A program made the translations under genes and the position numbers. Positions 18,244-27,851 of a stretch of DNA of 52,332 nt are shown here, in pieces (positions within the stretch are counted from its first letter, which is position 1; each line of letters starts with the position of its first letter). The notes beneath the pieces are model-generated. The model searched no databases, was not told the DNA's origin, and worked only from the letters and a program-made list of their open reading frames with translations. Source of the DNA: Desulfobacterales bacterium (GTDB lineage: Bacteria > Desulfobacterota > Desulfobacteria > Desulfobacterales > RPRI01); contig JAGVOC010000244.1 in the NCBI GenBank assembly GCA_020052975.1, forward strand, positions 1 through 52,332, in the 5' to 3' direction.

Positions 18244-20256
18244 CTAACCTATTATGCACAGTACGGCGTTTTTAGGCACCGAATCCCCGCTCTTGAAATT
18301 GATGGCCTTGATAACCCCTTCTACAGGAGCTGGAAGTGCATTTTCCATCTTCATCGCTTCAAGTATTACAACTGTATCCCCTTTTTTAACATGATCGCCT
18401 ACATTCTTCTCATAAGAAACAATCATGCCGGGCATGGGAGCGTTCAGCGTGACTCCTTGGCCGACTTCTGTTGGAACCGCTTCAGGCATGGGAGCCTTTG
18501 GAGATGCGACAGGTGCTGCCGGTTTAACTGCGGCATGGGCCGCAGGCACGGCAGGTTTTGGAACAGGGGTTGCGGCCGCAGGAACCTGATGCATGAAGCT
18601 TATAACCGGCGCCCCTCCAACTTCCTCAACACCAACTTCATAAAAGTCACCATCCACAAATATATTGAAATTTCGGAGTCTGTCACCCTTTGCAGGAGCC
18701 TCTCTCTTTTCAGCCTTTTCAACAAGCTTGCCGGCCTTCGCCTTTGCAATGATCTCCTGCTCGGCTTTAACCTGCTCAAGAGTTCTGGGCTTTACCTCGG
18801 CAGGCGGCTCTTCTTTGCCGTATTTCCATTTTAAAAACTTTTTCCCGGTAACAGGATAGAGTGCATAAATGAGCACGTCATCGATATCGACAGCAAGATC
18901 CTTGACTTCTTCTTTTGCCTTTTCAAGTTCAGGCTCTATAACCTCAGCAGGCCTGCATGTGATCGGTTTTTCTCCGCGCGGATATCCCTTGAGAGCCTTC
19001 TCCTGCAGTTCAGGATTAATGGGAACCGCTGTTTTCCCGTAAAGGCCGTAGCACAAATCTTTCACCTGGGCGGTAATCATTTTATACCTGTCTTTTTCAT
19101 CACCGAAAAGGACATTGTTAACCGTCTGGATTCCCACTATCTGGCTGGTTGGTGTAACAAGAGGAATCTGCCCCAAATCCTTCCTGACCTTCGGAAGCTC
19201 TGCATAAACCTCGTTTATCTTGTCAAGGGCGTCCATCTCTTTAAGCTGATTAACAAGATTGGAGAGCATGCCGCCCGGAGTCTGATGCAGAAGAACATTT
19301 ATATCTATGATTGAAACCTTCGAATCATCAAGAAGGTGCTTGTACTTGGGAAGAATATCTCTTTCGAGAACTTCATTTATGGCTGCAAGCTGCCTGATAT
19401 CAAAACCGGTATCCCTGTTTGTGCCAAGAAGCGCCATAACAAGCGGCTCAATTGCAGGATGAGAAGTCCTGTAAGCATAAGGTGTCATGCAGGTGTCTAT
19501 TATATCTACTCCGGCTTCAATAGCTTTTAAATGAGACATCGATGCCATGCCTGAAGTAAAATGGCTGTGGAGATGGATAGGAGCTTTTACGGCCACTTTT
19601 AATGCCTTTACCAGGTCATATGCATCATAAGGAGCTATCAGTCCTGCCATATCTTTAATGCAGATGCTGTCCGCCCCCATCTTTTCAAGTTCTTTGGCTT
19701 TGTTGACGTAATATTCAAGAGTATATACATCTCCGCCCATTCTCGGTTCTGTGAGAGAATAGCATATGCAACCCTGGAAATGCTTCCCGCAGCTTTTTAT
19801 GACAGGAACAACAGTTTCAAAATTACGGTAGTCATTTAAAGCATCGAATGTTCTGAAAATGTCCATACCATTTGCTGCAGCCCTTTCGACAAATGCCCGG
19901 GCAACATCATCGGCATAATTTCTGTAACCAACAAGATTTTGAGCCCTCAGAAGCATGGAGAAAGGAGTCTTTTTGACATAACTTTTCAATGTCCTGATTC
20001 TTTCCCATGGATCTTCATTCAGAAACCGGTGCATGGTGTCGAAAGTCGCACCACCCCAGGTCTCCATTGCCCAGAACCCGACTTCATCCATCATCTCCGC
20101 AACAGGAATCATATCTTCGGTCCGCCCTCTTGTCGCAAAAAGGGACTGGTGACCGTCACGTAATGTCAGGTCTTCTATCATGACAGGATTTTTCGCTTTC
20201 GGCCTGTCTTTTCTGTAGTCCATAGGTGCTTTTTTTACTTTATCGTGATCGTTCAT
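18244..20256 (-). CDS. Carboxyltransferase (transcarboxylase 5S / PycB / OadA type) fused to a biotin carrier domain
   Basis: A 670-residue fusion. The N-terminal HMGL-like TIM barrel has the metal ligands D34 (TLRDGHQS), H230 and H232 (IHLHSH) and the carboxylatable lysine K201 (CIKDMAG). A conserved carboxylase domain follows, then a flexible Ala/Pro-rich linker (about 555-600) and a biotinyl domain with EAMKMEN (biotin lysine K636). It moves CO2 between biotin and pyruvate/oxaloacetate. Sitting with a methylmalonyl-CoA carboxyltransferase and no biotin carboxylase or membrane subunit, it most likely forms a pyruvate:methylmalonyl-CoA transcarboxylase with the 5S and 1.3S parts fused. Oxaloacetate decarboxylase or pyruvate carboxylase subunit B are alternative readings of the same architecture. 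A strong AGGAG precedes the ATG. Confidence 0.9.
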   Translation of the reverse strand: MNDHDKVKKAPMDYRKDRPKAKNPVMIEDLTLRDGHQSLFATRGRTEDMIPVAEMMDEVGFWAMETWGGATFDTMHRFLNEDPWERIRTLKSYVKKTPFSMLLRAQNLVGYRNYADDVARAFVERAAANGMDIFRTFDALNDYRNFETVVPVIKSCGKHFQGCICYSLTEPRMGGDVYTLEYYVNKAKELEKMGADSICIKDMAGLIAPYDAYDLVKALKVAVKAPIHLHSHFTSGMASMSHLKAIEAGVDIIDTCMTPYAYRTSHPAIEPLVMALLGTNRDTGFDIRQLAAINEVLERDILPKYKHLLDDSKVSIIDINVLLHQTPGGMLSNLVNQLKEMDALDKINEVYAELPKVRKDLGQIPLVTPTSQIVGIQTVNNVLFGDEKDRYKMITAQVKDLCYGLYGKTAVPINPELQEKALKGYPRGEKPITCRPAEVIEPELEKAKEEVKDLAVDIDDVLIYALYPVTGKKFLKWKYGKEEPPAEVKPRTLEQVKAEQEIIAKAKAGKLVEKAEKREAPAKGDRLRNFNIFVDGDFYEVGVEEVGGAPVISFMHQVPAAATPVPKPAVPAAHAAVKPAAPVASPKAPMPEAVPTEVGQGVTLNAPMPGMIVSYEKNVGDHVKKGDTVVILEAMKMENALPAPVEGVIKAINFKSGDSVPKNAVLCIIG

Positions 20257-20334
20257 GTTCTTGTTCTCCTCTTAAATATATTTTCGAAACATTTGCTCAA
20301 TACTCTCGTTGTACGGCCGGTATAGGATTCCTGG

Positions 20335-20571
20335 TCACCTGCCCCTGCTAAAAGCCTTCAACTGCATCAAATTTCGCGTCTGCATGATAGCCTGTCTCCC
20401 GCTTATACCCCAGATATTAAATGGCGACAGAGGGGCAGCTTGAACTCCGCCTGTGGCGGACTGCCCGGCAGGCAAAGCGCCCTGATTCATCATCATGCTT
20501 TCTTCTTCAGTCCGGATATAATTAATTACAGCCGCAGATATAGCTGCAGCTATTTTCGCTTTTTTATCCAT
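20335..20571 (-). CDS. Small helper-like protein of the carboxyltransferase cluster
   Basis: A 78-residue protein between the two carboxyltransferase genes. Residues 5-20 (AKIAAAISAAVINYI region) form an alanine-rich amphipathic helix. They resemble the short AAI.AAV..Y helix at the C-terminal end of OadG/MmdD-type subunits and of the small MmdE subunit. The rest is Gly/Ala/Pro/Met-rich, followed by a basic tail. GAAGGAAG lies 8 bases before the ATG and the spacing is operon-like. There is no membrane segment, so it would be an assembly or stability subunit of a soluble complex. I infer this from position and the helix; the family is not one I can name. Confidence 0.6.
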   Translation of the reverse strand: MDKKAKIAAAISAAVINYIRTEEESMMMNQGALPAGQSATGGVQAAPLSPFNIWGISGRQAIMQTRNLMQLKAFSRGR

Positions 20572-20662
20572 AATTATTCTTCCTTCAACCGGTAAATATC
20601 CTTAAATTCTCACCTATTCATGAGAGACCTTTGCATAACACTCCCTGCAGCACAAACTCGCT

Positions 20663-22216
20663 TTATACCGGAATATTCCCGTGTTTTTTGGGAGGTCTTA
20701 TCTCGCGTTTGCTGCACATAACCTCAAGAGTCTCTATCAGACGCTGCCTTGTAGTGCTTGGCACTATAACGGCATCTATATAGCCTCTTCTTGCAGCACA
20801 GTAAGGATTTGAAAAAAGGTCCTCGTATTCCTTAATCTTTTCTTTCCGCTTCCCCGCGGAATCCTTGGCATCATTTATTTCCTTGCGGTGAATTATATTG
20901 GCTGCCCCGGCTGCACCCATAACCGCAATTTCAGCCGTCGGCCACGCAAAAGCCATATCAGCCCCGAGATCCCTTGAGCACATTGCAAGATAAGATCCGC
21001 CATAATCTTTGCGGGTTACAAGAAGCATCTTCGGGACCGTTGCTTCTGAATAGCACCACAGAAGCTTTGCTCCATGACGTATTATCCCGCCCCACTCCTG
21101 GTCGCTTCCGGGAAGATACCCGGGAACATCTGCAATGGTAAGAAGCGGGATGTTGAATGAATCGCAGAATCTGATAAATCTTGTTGCCTTGTCTGACGCA
21201 TTAATATCAAGGCATCCGGCCTTAACTTTCGGCTGATTGGCTATGATTCCGATTGTCCTGCCGTTCATCCTTGCAAAACATACTATTATATTCTGTGCAA
21301 AATATTCATGAGGCTCAAAGAACTCTCCGTTATCGACTATAGCCCGGATAACCTCCTTCATATCATATGACTGGTTAGTGGTGTCAGGAATTATATCATC
21401 CAGCAGAGGCGCAGTACGGGCAGGATCATCACCGGTCGTGATCACGGGAGGATCCTCCATGTTGTTGGAAGGGAGATAGGAAAGGAGCTTTTTGATATTT
21501 ATAATTGCATCCTCATCGCTTTCACACGCAAACTGGGCAACTCCGCTCTTTTCGTTATGGGTCATTGCTCCGCCAAGCTCTTCAAATGATATCTCTTCGC
21601 CCGTAACAGATTTAATAACCTCCGGTCCTGTAATAAACATGTAACTGCTGTTTTTTACCATAAATACCCAGTCTGTCATTGCAGGTGAATAAACTGCACC
21701 TCCTGCGGTCGGCCCCATTATTGCGGATATCTGGGGTATGACACCGGATGCGAGAGAGTTCCGGTAAAAAATCTGGCCATATCCGGAAAGAGCATCAACA
21801 CCTTCCTGTATTCTTGCGCCTCCCGAATCATTTATTCCGATAAAAGGGACCCCGGCTTTTATCGCAAGATCCATAACCTTGCAGATTTTCTTCGAATGCA
21901 TTTCGCCAAGGCTGCCGGCCCTTGATGTAAAATCCTGGGAAAAGGCAAATGCCGGCCTTTTATCAATCAGGCCGTGCCCCGTAATCACACCATCTGAAGG
22001 GATTTCAACCTTATCCATGTCAAAATTAACGCACCGGTGGGTGACGAACATATCTATTTCCCGGAAAGTACCCGGATCAAACAATAAATCAAGCCGTTCC
22101 CGGGCTGTAAGGCGCCCTTTTTCCCGGTGTTTGGCAACTGCCTTTTCGCCGCCCATCTTAAGGACCTTTGCTTCGCGCTCTTTAAGATCCTTAATTTTAT
22201 CTTTCACAATACCCAT
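20663..22216 (-). CDS. mmdA: Methylmalonyl-CoA carboxyltransferase 12S subunit / propionyl-CoA carboxylase beta type
   Basis: A 517-residue crotonase-fold carboxyltransferase of the MmdA/PccB/12S family. The N-terminal half has GRLTARERLDLLFDPG and FSQDFTSRAGSLGE. The oxyanion-hole regions are NDSGGARIQEG and IMGPTAGGAVYSPA in the N half and the AMCSRDLGAD region in the C half. It transfers a carboxyl group between biotin and propionyl-CoA/methylmalonyl-CoA. With the biotin-linked 5S-type protein downstream it makes a two-site carboxyl shuttle. It lies 185 bases after meaB and has AAAGGA before the ATG. The family alone cannot separate decarboxylase, carboxylase and transcarboxylase roles; the neighbours favour transcarboxylase. 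Confidence 0.92.
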   Translation of the reverse strand: MGIVKDKIKDLKEREAKVLKMGGEKAVAKHREKGRLTARERLDLLFDPGTFREIDMFVTHRCVNFDMDKVEIPSDGVITGHGLIDKRPAFAFSQDFTSRAGSLGEMHSKKICKVMDLAIKAGVPFIGINDSGGARIQEGVDALSGYGQIFYRNSLASGVIPQISAIMGPTAGGAVYSPAMTDWVFMVKNSSYMFITGPEVIKSVTGEEISFEELGGAMTHNEKSGVAQFACESDEDAIINIKKLLSYLPSNNMEDPPVITTGDDPARTAPLLDDIIPDTTNQSYDMKEVIRAIVDNGEFFEPHEYFAQNIIVCFARMNGRTIGIIANQPKVKAGCLDINASDKATRFIRFCDSFNIPLLTIADVPGYLPGSDQEWGGIIRHGAKLLWCYSEATVPKMLLVTRKDYGGSYLAMCSRDLGADMAFAWPTAEIAVMGAAGAANIIHRKEINDAKDSAGKRKEKIKEYEDLFSNPYCAARRGYIDAVIVPSTTRQRLIETLEVMCSKREIRPPKKHGNIPV

Positions 22217-22234
22217 AACAAAGTTCCTTTCATA

Positions 22235-22295
22235 TGGTAACTGGTCTCTGGTTTATAGTTGCTAGTTTCTGGTTTATATGCCCCCAGGGGGCGTT
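22235..22295. repeat. CTGGTTT-type repeat and GCCCCCAGGGGGC palindrome upstream of mmdA
   Basis: Words such as ACTGGTCTCTGGTTTATAG and CTAGTTTCTGGTTTATA occur at 22240-22276. The perfect palindrome GCCCCCAGGGGGC follows at about 22280-22292. The array lies in the meaB-mmdA spacer, where only one orientation of the repeat is seen. Confidence 0.55.
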
Positions 22296-22401
22296 GATAT
22301 GTTTCCATAAAAATTTCTTGCAAAATGCCAAAACCCATTACCCCTGCCAGACCCTTTAATCAGATTTTATTTAAAGCGCTCGATGAAGGCGAACTATCCT
22401 T

Positions 22402-23475
22402 TTACTTACAGTTTCTGTCAAGAAAAAAGAGCAGTTCGCAGGCTGCAACCGTCGGTGTTTTCATCCCTTTTTCAACATCCCGTGTAATTTTTGAAAGAAG
22501 CCTTTTTACATCGGAATTGCTGAAAAACATATCCTTAAGCCCATCTTCAACAAGAGACCACATCCAGTTTACAGACTGTTTTTCCCTGTTTATATCAAGT
22601 TCTCCGCTCTTTACCATTTTATCCCTGTGATCAAGCACTATACTCCAGATTTCATTTATCCCCGTCATTTCAGCTGAACTGCATGTAACAACAGGAGGTG
22701 TCCATGTCGGAGTCGATGGCATTAAAAGGCGAAGGGCTGTTTCATATTCTTTCCTTGCTTTCTTTGCCTTTTCGATATTGTCCCCGTCGGCCTTGTTTAT
22801 GGCAACTGCGTCTGCGAGTTCCAGCACACCTTTTTTGATTCCCTGGATTCCGTCTCCAGCACCTGCCAGCATGAGCACAAGAAAAAAATCAACCATGGAA
22901 GAGACTTCAGTCTCAGACTGTCCGACACCCACGGTTTCAACTATTATAACGTCAAAACCTGCCGCTTCACAAACGAGCATTGCTTCCCTTGTTTTTCTTG
23001 CAACGCCTCCGAGGGTGGAACCCGAAGGAGAAGGCCTGATAAACGCATTTTCCTCAATGGAAAGCTTTTCCATGCGCATCTTGTCAGCCATAATGCTTCC
23101 GCCGCTTCTTCTGCTGCTGGGATCAACAGTAAGAACCGCTAAACGATGGCCTTTTTTTATAAGCATCATCCCGAGGCTCTCAACAAACGTGCTTTTTCCC
23201 ACACCTGGAACACCGGTAACACCCAGGCGAACGGCTTTCCCGGTATCTGGAAGCAGGCCATCGAGAATAGACCTTGCAAGATCCTGATGGGATGGGTGCG
23301 AGCTCTCTATAAGCGTTATGGTTTTTGCAAGTATCCGCCTGTTTCTTTCAAGGACTCCCCTGATATAATATTGCGGATCGGCTGTTCGAAACGCTGTGCG
23401 TTTCTCCGGTTCCTGGTTTCTGGTTTCCGGTTTCTGGTCCGATTCACTATTCACTGTTCGCTCTTCACTATTCAC
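22402..23475 (-). CDS. meaB: Methylmalonyl-CoA mutase-associated GTPase MeaB (ArgK/YgfD family)
   Basis: A 357-residue G3E-related GTPase that protects and reloads B12-dependent methylmalonyl-CoA mutase. The Walker A motif GVPGVGKS is at residues 88-95, and later switch blocks include [11 protein letters not shown] and [10 protein letters not shown]. The start is a GTG overlapping the mutase stop codon by four bases (GTGA). Residues 1-30 are not typical of the family. Residues 13-25 ([13 protein letters not shown]) are encoded by a CCAGAAACC-type dispersed repeat, and the preceding bases repeat GTGAATAGTGAA. No ATG, GTG or TTG lies between this tail and the conserved core, which begins near residue 40, so the repeat is probably translated. 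Confidence 0.93.
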   Translation of the reverse strand: MNSEERTVNSESDQKPETRNQEPEKRTAFRTADPQYYIRGVLERNRRILAKTITLIESSHPSHQDLARSILDGLLPDTGKAVRLGVTGVPGVGKSTFVESLGMMLIKKGHRLAVLTVDPSSRRSGGSIMADKMRMEKLSIEENAFIRPSPSGSTLGGVARKTREAMLVCEAAGFDVIIVETVGVGQSETEVSSMVDFFLVLMLAGAGDGIQGIKKGVLELADAVAINKADGDNIEKAKKARKEYETALRLLMPSTPTWTPPVVTCSSAEMTGINEIWSIVLDHRDKMVKSGELDINREKQSVNWMWSLVEDGLKDMFFSNSDVKRLLSKITRDVEKGMKTPTVAACELLFFLDRNCK

Positions 23476-25595
23476 GTTTTTCTGCTTTCAAACAGGGCGT
23501 TCAAAACCTTGTTGGCAGCATCCGTAATCACTGTGCCGGGTCCGAATATTCCCGAAACACCTTTTTCATAGAGAAAATCATAGTCAGCCGGAGGAATTAT
23601 TCCTCCGACAACGACCAGAATATCCTTACCGCCTTCGGCCTTGAGGGCTTCAATTAACTGGGGTACCAGAACCTTGTGTCCTGCTGCAAGGCTTGACGCG
23701 CCAACAACATGAACATCATTTTCAATAGCCATGCGTGCTGCTTCAAGCGGAGTCTGAAACATGGGACTTATGTCAACATCAAACCCAAGATCGGCAAATG
23801 CGGTAGCAACCACCTTGATGCCCCGGTCATGCCCGTCCTGCCCCATCTTTGTGACAAGAATTCTGGGTCTTCTCCCTTCTTTTTCAAGAAATTCGTCCGT
23901 TCTCTTTCTTATGGAGGCAATAATCTGGCTATCCCCGTATTCCGAAGCAAATACTCCTGAAATACACTGGGTCGTGGCGACATATCTCCCAAATACTTTT
24001 TCCATGGCATCCGTAATCTCCCCGACTGTTGCCCTCGCACGAACCGCCGGAATGCATGTCTCAAGCAGGTTGCCGCCTGATGATGCACAGCTTATTATCG
24101 CTTCAAGGGTTTTATGAACTGCAACAGGATCTCTTTTTGCCTTTATTTCCTTTAATCTTGCAATCTGCTCATCCCGCACACTGTCTGAAACCTCAAGCAC
24201 ATCAACATGAGACTCTTCTTTTATGAGGTACTTGTTGACCCCGACAATCACGTCTTTACCCTGGTCAATCCGCGCCTGTTTCCTTGCGGCCGATTCTTCT
24301 ATCCTCATCTTGGGCATTCCTGTCTGTATGGCTTTGGTCATTCCGCCAAGATCCTCAATCTCTTTTATTATTTTTTTCGACTCACGGATAATAGCATCGG
24401 TAAGCGCTTCAACATAATAGGAGCCACCGAGAGGGTCGACAACATGGCAAATCTGAGATTCTTCCTGAATGACGATCTGGGTATTTCTCGCGATCCTTGC
24501 AGAAAAATCGGTTGGAAGGCCAACCGCCTCATCAAATGAATTGGTATGCAATGACTGGGTTCCCCCCAGCACTGCAGAAAGGCATTCGAGAGTTGTGCGA
24601 ATAATATTGTTGTACGGGTCCTGCTGGGTAAGACTCCAGCCGGATGTCTGGCAATGGGTCCTCAGCATCAGAGACTGGGGCTTTTTGGGATTAAACCCGC
24701 GTATCATGTCGGCCCACAGGAAACGGGCAGCTCTCAGCATGGCAATCTCCATGAAAAAATTCATGCCTATTCCGAAGAAAAACGAGAGGCGCGGAGCAAA
24801 ATCATCTATATCAAGACCGGCTGCAAGCGCCGCTTTCACATATTCAAGTCCATCGGCCAGTGTAAAGGCAGTCTGCAGAACGGAGTTCGCGCCTGCCTCC
24901 ATCATGTGATAACCGCTTATGCTCACTGTATTGTATTTCGGCATCTGTTTTGAACAGTAAGCGATTATGTCGGACACTATCCTCATGGATGGTTCGGGAG
25001 GATAGATATATGTGTTTCTTGTAAGATATTCTTTCAATATATCGTTCTGGATTGTTCCGTTTAACTTATCCTGAGTAACCCCCTGCTCCTCGGCTGCCAC
25101 TATATAACCGGCAAGTATGGGGAGAACAGCGCCGTTCATGGTCATTGAGACGGACATCTCGTCAAGGGGGATCTGGTCAAAAAGGATCTTCATGTCTTCA
25201 ACCGAATCAACGGCAACACCTGCTTTACCAATATCGCCTACAACTCTCGGGTGATCCGAATCGTAGCCTCTGTGTGTGGCAAGATCGAAGGCAACCGAAA
25301 GTCCTTTTTGCCCGCCGGCAAGATTTCTCCGGTAGAATGCGTTTGAGTCCTTAGCGGTTGAAAAGCCTGCATACTGCCTCACCGTCCAGGGCCTGCCGGA
25401 GTACATTGTCGCCTTGACCCCTCTCACATAAGGATAAAATCCCGGGAGAGAATTCACAAACTCCAGCCCTTCAAGATCCCCGGCGGTATAAAGAGGTTTT
25501 ACAAGTATCCCTTCAGGTGTCTGCCAGTTAAGGGATTCAACAGGTTTTTTCATCTCTTTTGCACTGAGTTCAGCCCATTTTTTTATATCAGACAT
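23472..25595 (-). CDS. mut: Methylmalonyl-CoA mutase, single-chain with B12-binding domain
   Basis: A 707-residue mutase that interconverts (R)-methylmalonyl-CoA and succinyl-CoA using adenosylcobalamin. The N-terminal TIM barrel has the substrate-contact motifs [19 protein letters not shown] and [11 protein letters not shown]. The C-terminal cobalamin-binding domain has DGHDRG, with H589 as the expected lower ligand to cobalt. Full length with a fused B12 domain fits the catalytic McmA chain. It has AAAGGAGCG before the ATG. It lies between the epimerase and meaB genes in the operon. The repeat-filled spacer 25596-25793 precedes it. Confidence 0.96.
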   Translation of the reverse strand: MSDIKKWAELSAKEMKKPVESLNWQTPEGILVKPLYTAGDLEGLEFVNSLPGFYPYVRGVKATMYSGRPWTVRQYAGFSTAKDSNAFYRRNLAGGQKGLSVAFDLATHRGYDSDHPRVVGDIGKAGVAVDSVEDMKILFDQIPLDEMSVSMTMNGAVLPILAGYIVAAEEQGVTQDKLNGTIQNDILKEYLTRNTYIYPPEPSMRIVSDIIAYCSKQMPKYNTVSISGYHMMEAGANSVLQTAFTLADGLEYVKAALAAGLDIDDFAPRLSFFFGIGMNFFMEIAMLRAARFLWADMIRGFNPKKPQSLMLRTHCQTSGWSLTQQDPYNNIIRTTLECLSAVLGGTQSLHTNSFDEAVGLPTDFSARIARNTQIVIQEESQICHVVDPLGGSYYVEALTDAIIRESKKIIKEIEDLGGMTKAIQTGMPKMRIEESAARKQARIDQGKDVIVGVNKYLIKEESHVDVLEVSDSVRDEQIARLKEIKAKRDPVAVHKTLEAIISCASSGGNLLETCIPAVRARATVGEITDAMEKVFGRYVATTQCISGVFASEYGDSQIIASIRKRTDEFLEKEGRRPRILVTKMGQDGHDRGIKVVATAFADLGFDVDISPMFQTPLEAARMAIENDVHVVGASSLAAGHKVLVPQLIEALKAEGGKDILVVVGGIIPPADYDFLYEKGVSGIFGPGTVITDAANKVLNALFESRKT

Positions 25596-25616
25596 CTCTT
25601 CGCTCCTTTAAAAACT

Positions 25617-25797
25617 TTGTTTTTCGTTTCTTGTCTCTGGTTTCTGGTCTATGGTCTCTGGTTCCTGGTTCCTGGTTTCTGGTTTCTGGTTTGTCGGATA
25701 ATCTTTCTTTTATGCACTTCACTCTCTTTCCGGGTCATTTCTGATTTTTATTTTTTGAACCAGAAACCAGAAACTATAAACCAGAAACCGTTTTTAC
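25617..25797. repeat. Long CTGGTTT array with facing CCAGAAAC array (gene-less inverted pair)
   Basis: From 25617 to 25692 the top strand is an almost continuous array of seven-base words (GGTTTCT, GGTCTCT, GGTTCCT, GGTCTAT). After about 65 bases, AACCAGAAACCAGAAAC and ATAAACCAGAAACCG follow at 25759-25793, running into the last bases of the epimerase gene. The arms are complementary and could form a long hairpin in the mRNA between epimerase and mutase. Confidence 0.7.
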
Positions 25798-26195
25798 CTT
25801 TCACACAGCTCAACCAAAATGCCGTTTGTCGATTTGGGATGGAGAAATGCTATTTTCGCACCGCCGGCACCGGTCCTCGGCTTCTCATCTATAAGCCTGA
25901 TGCCCTTTTCTTTCAGCTCCACAAGCGCCTCTTCGATGTTTTCAACACGAAATGCTACATGCTGAATCCCTTCTCCCTTTTTTTCTATGTATTTTGCAAC
26001 AGGTCCGTCAGGAGCGGTGGATTCCAGGAGTTCGACTTCGCTCTCACCTACCGGGAAAAAAGCGGTGGTTACCTTTTGTTCGGCTACTGTTTCGGAGCCT
26101 TCAAACTTAAGTCCCAGAACATCCGCCCAGAATTTTTTTCCTTCTCCGATGCTGTTAACGGCAATTCCAAGATGATCTATTTTCAGAATCTTCAT
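25794..26195 (-). CDS. mce: Methylmalonyl-CoA epimerase
   Basis: A 133-residue vicinal-oxygen-chelate protein that converts (S)- to (R)-methylmalonyl-CoA, which the mutase needs. Expected metal ligands are H8 (DHLGIAV), H79 (IQHVAFRV) and E129 (GILVELCE). A good ribosome binding site (AAAGGAG) lies 8 bases before the ATG. Length and order of motifs match the family well. It is directly upstream of the mutase in the operon and downstream of an aminotransferase. Confidence 0.95.
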   Translation of the reverse strand: MKILKIDHLGIAVNSIGEGKKFWADVLGLKFEGSETVAEQKVTTAFFPVGESEVELLESTAPDGPVAKYIEKKGEGIQHVAFRVENIEEALVELKEKGIRLIDEKPRTGAGGAKIAFLHPKSTNGILVELCER

Positions 26196-26221
26196 GTTTA
26201 AAACTCCTTTTAAAGTGCACC

Positions 26222-26290
26222 ATAGTCCGGTCTCTGGTCTACGGTTTATAGTTTCTGGTTTTTAAATAGTCGAACGCTTGAACCCCTTTT
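26222..26290. repeat. CTGGTTT-type array upstream of the epimerase gene
   Basis: GGTCTCTGGTCTACGGTTTATAG and TTTCTGGTTTTTAAATAG occupy 26229-26266. A TTGAACCCCTTTT word from the TTCAAGG family follows at 26277-26289. Only one arm of each repeat is present here. Confidence 0.5.
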
Positions 26291-26310
26291 CCATTTAACC
26301 TTGCTCTTGG

Positions 26311-27492
26311 CTATGCAAATTTATTGAAAACTCTTCTAAACCCCGGCATGGCATTTATAATAGTCTCATCATCAACGCAAAACGCTATCCTGAAATGGCC
26401 GGGCCCCATGAACCCGCTTCCAGGCACAACCAGAATCAGCTCTTCCTGCAGCGCCATTACAAATTTCACATCATCTTCAATGGGTGTTTCGGGGAAAAGA
26501 TAAAATGCTCCGGGCGGTTTCACAAATTTATAACCGCATTCTGCAAGCCCGTTACACAAAAGCTCCCTTTTTCTTGCGTATTCTGAAACATCTACGCTTT
26601 CTCCCTGCATTGAAGCAACAACGCGCTGCATGAGCGCAGGCGCATTGACAAATCCGAGAATCCTGTTGGCAAGCGCCATTCCGCCTAAAAGTGCATTCTT
26701 ATGAGTTGCAGCAGGATTCACTGCCGCGAAACCGATTCGTTCGCCCGGAATCGATATATCCTTCGAATACGAAGTCGCAATTATCGTTTCATTGTAACAG
26801 GTAAAAATGCCCGGCATCTTCACTCCGTCATAGGTTATTTTCCTGTAAGGCTCATCCGATAAAAGATAAATTGTCTTTCCGGATTTTTTCCCCTTTTCGG
26901 TCAAAAGCCTACCAAGCTCCATCAAACTTTCTTTGGAATATATCTGCCCTGTCGGATTGTTTGGAGAATTAATCAAAACCGCCTTTGTCTTTCCGGTTAT
27001 TGCCGAAGAAAGGGCTTCCATATTAAGGGAGAAATCTTTATTTGTTGATGCGGTCTTTAAAACTCCTCCGTGGTTTCCGGCGTAAAAACCATATTCCACA
27101 AAACAGGGTGCAGGAGTAATAACCTCGTCGCCGGGATCCAGTATTGTCTTAAGGATAATATTCAGTGCACCAGCCGCGCCGCAGGTCATGATAATCTCGT
27201 TCTCAGTGACAGGCGCCCCCTGTTCTACGGAAAGATAGCTTGCTACAGCCTTACGGACATGCGGATAACCTGTATTCGACATATAGGCATGATCCCCGTA
27301 TCCCAGAGAATGAACAGTATCTGCAAGTACTTTTCTGAATTTTTCAGGCGGCTGAACATTCGGATTGCCGAGGCTGAAATCAAAAACATTTTTTGCGCCA
27401 TGCTCTGCCTTAAGGCGGGCGCCTTCTTCAAACATCTTTCTTATCCAGGATGATTTGGAAAGAATATTCTCAATATTTTTTGCTATGGACAT
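26311..27492 (-). CDS. PLP-dependent aminotransferase, class I/II
   Basis: A 393-residue fold-type I aminotransferase. The PLP lysine is K244 in SYSKDISIPGERIG. The NSPNNPTG block at 175-182, the SDEPY block at 212-216 and the early SLGNPN pocket motif are all present. It resembles aspartate/alanine-type aminotransferases of the group I family. An alanine or aspartate specificity would connect amino acids to pyruvate or oxaloacetate, both substrates of the nearby transcarboxylase, but this is inferred only from context. TAGGAG lies 9 bases before the ATG. Confidence 0.85.
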   Translation of the reverse strand: MSIAKNIENILSKSSWIRKMFEEGARLKAEHGAKNVFDFSLGNPNVQPPEKFRKVLADTVHSLGYGDHAYMSNTGYPHVRKAVASYLSVEQGAPVTENEIIMTCGAAGALNIILKTILDPGDEVITPAPCFVEYGFYAGNHGGVLKTASTNKDFSLNMEALSSAITGKTKAVLINSPNNPTGQIYSKESLMELGRLLTEKGKKSGKTIYLLSDEPYRKITYDGVKMPGIFTCYNETIIATSYSKDISIPGERIGFAAVNPAATHKNALLGGMALANRILGFVNAPALMQRVVASMQGESVDVSEYARKRELLCNGLAECGYKFVKPPGAFYLFPETPIEDDVKFVMALQEELILVVPGSGFMGPGHFRIAFCVDDETIINAMPGFRRVFNKFA

Positions 27493-27509
27493 TATAATTA
27501 ACTCCTAAA

Positions 27510-27620
27510 TTCGAAAATCGAAGTTCGAATTTCGTATATCGCACCTCTATTTTCAATTTACGAACTGTGCGTTCATTCACTTTACCCCTTACCACTTGCC
27601 CCTTGACGCTTTCCCATTGT
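27510..27620. repeat. Degenerate TTCGAA and CCTTACC word repeats
   Basis: TTCGAAAATCGAAGTTCGAATTTCG at about 27509-27533 carries TTCGAA and CGAAGTTCG words. CCCCTTACCACTTGCCCCTTGACG follows at about 27584-27607. They fill the gap between the aminotransferase and the NifU-like gene. No gene is present. Confidence 0.45.
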
Positions 27621-27629
27621 ACCTTTCTC

Positions 27630-27848
27630 TTATGCCGATACCACCGATTTCACCCCCGGAATCTCCTGTTTTAAAAACCTTTCAATTCCGTTTTTTAATG
27701 TCATCTGTGACATGGGGCATCCTGCGCATGCGCCTTTCAAGCGCACCTTGACTACACCCTCAATTACATCTACAAGCTCCACATCCCCGCCGTCTTTCTG
27801 TAGCATGGGCCTGATTTTTTTTATTGCCTCTTCCACCAGTTCTTTCAT
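27630..27848 (-). CDS. NifU-like C-terminal domain Fe-S scaffold protein
   Basis: A 72-residue stand-alone NifU C-terminal domain (Nfu type) with the cluster-binding pair C41-C44 in [11 protein letters not shown]. Such small proteins bind a [4Fe-4S] cluster between two subunits and hand it on. The sequence [18 protein letters not shown] closely parallels the C-terminal domain of the full NifU encoded at 10807. It lies between the tgt and aminotransferase genes on the minus strand. The client enzyme is not evident; the Fe-S-rich metabolism of an anaerobe makes a general role likely. Confidence 0.9.
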   Translation of the reverse strand: MKELVEEAIKKIRPMLQKDGGDVELVDVIEGVVKVRLKGACAGCPMSQMTLKNGIERFLKQEIPGVKSVVSA

Positions 27849-27851
27849 AAT

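Noticed and set aside
25617..25797. A CRISPR array
   Set aside because: The repeat unit is about seven bases, degenerate and without uniform spacers; no cas gene is present.
25617..26201. A 194-residue open frame on the plus strand
   Set aside because: It starts within the CTGGTTT array, which is open in most frames, and then runs antisense to the epimerase gene. The first residues are a monotone FLVYGLWFLV pattern from the repeat.
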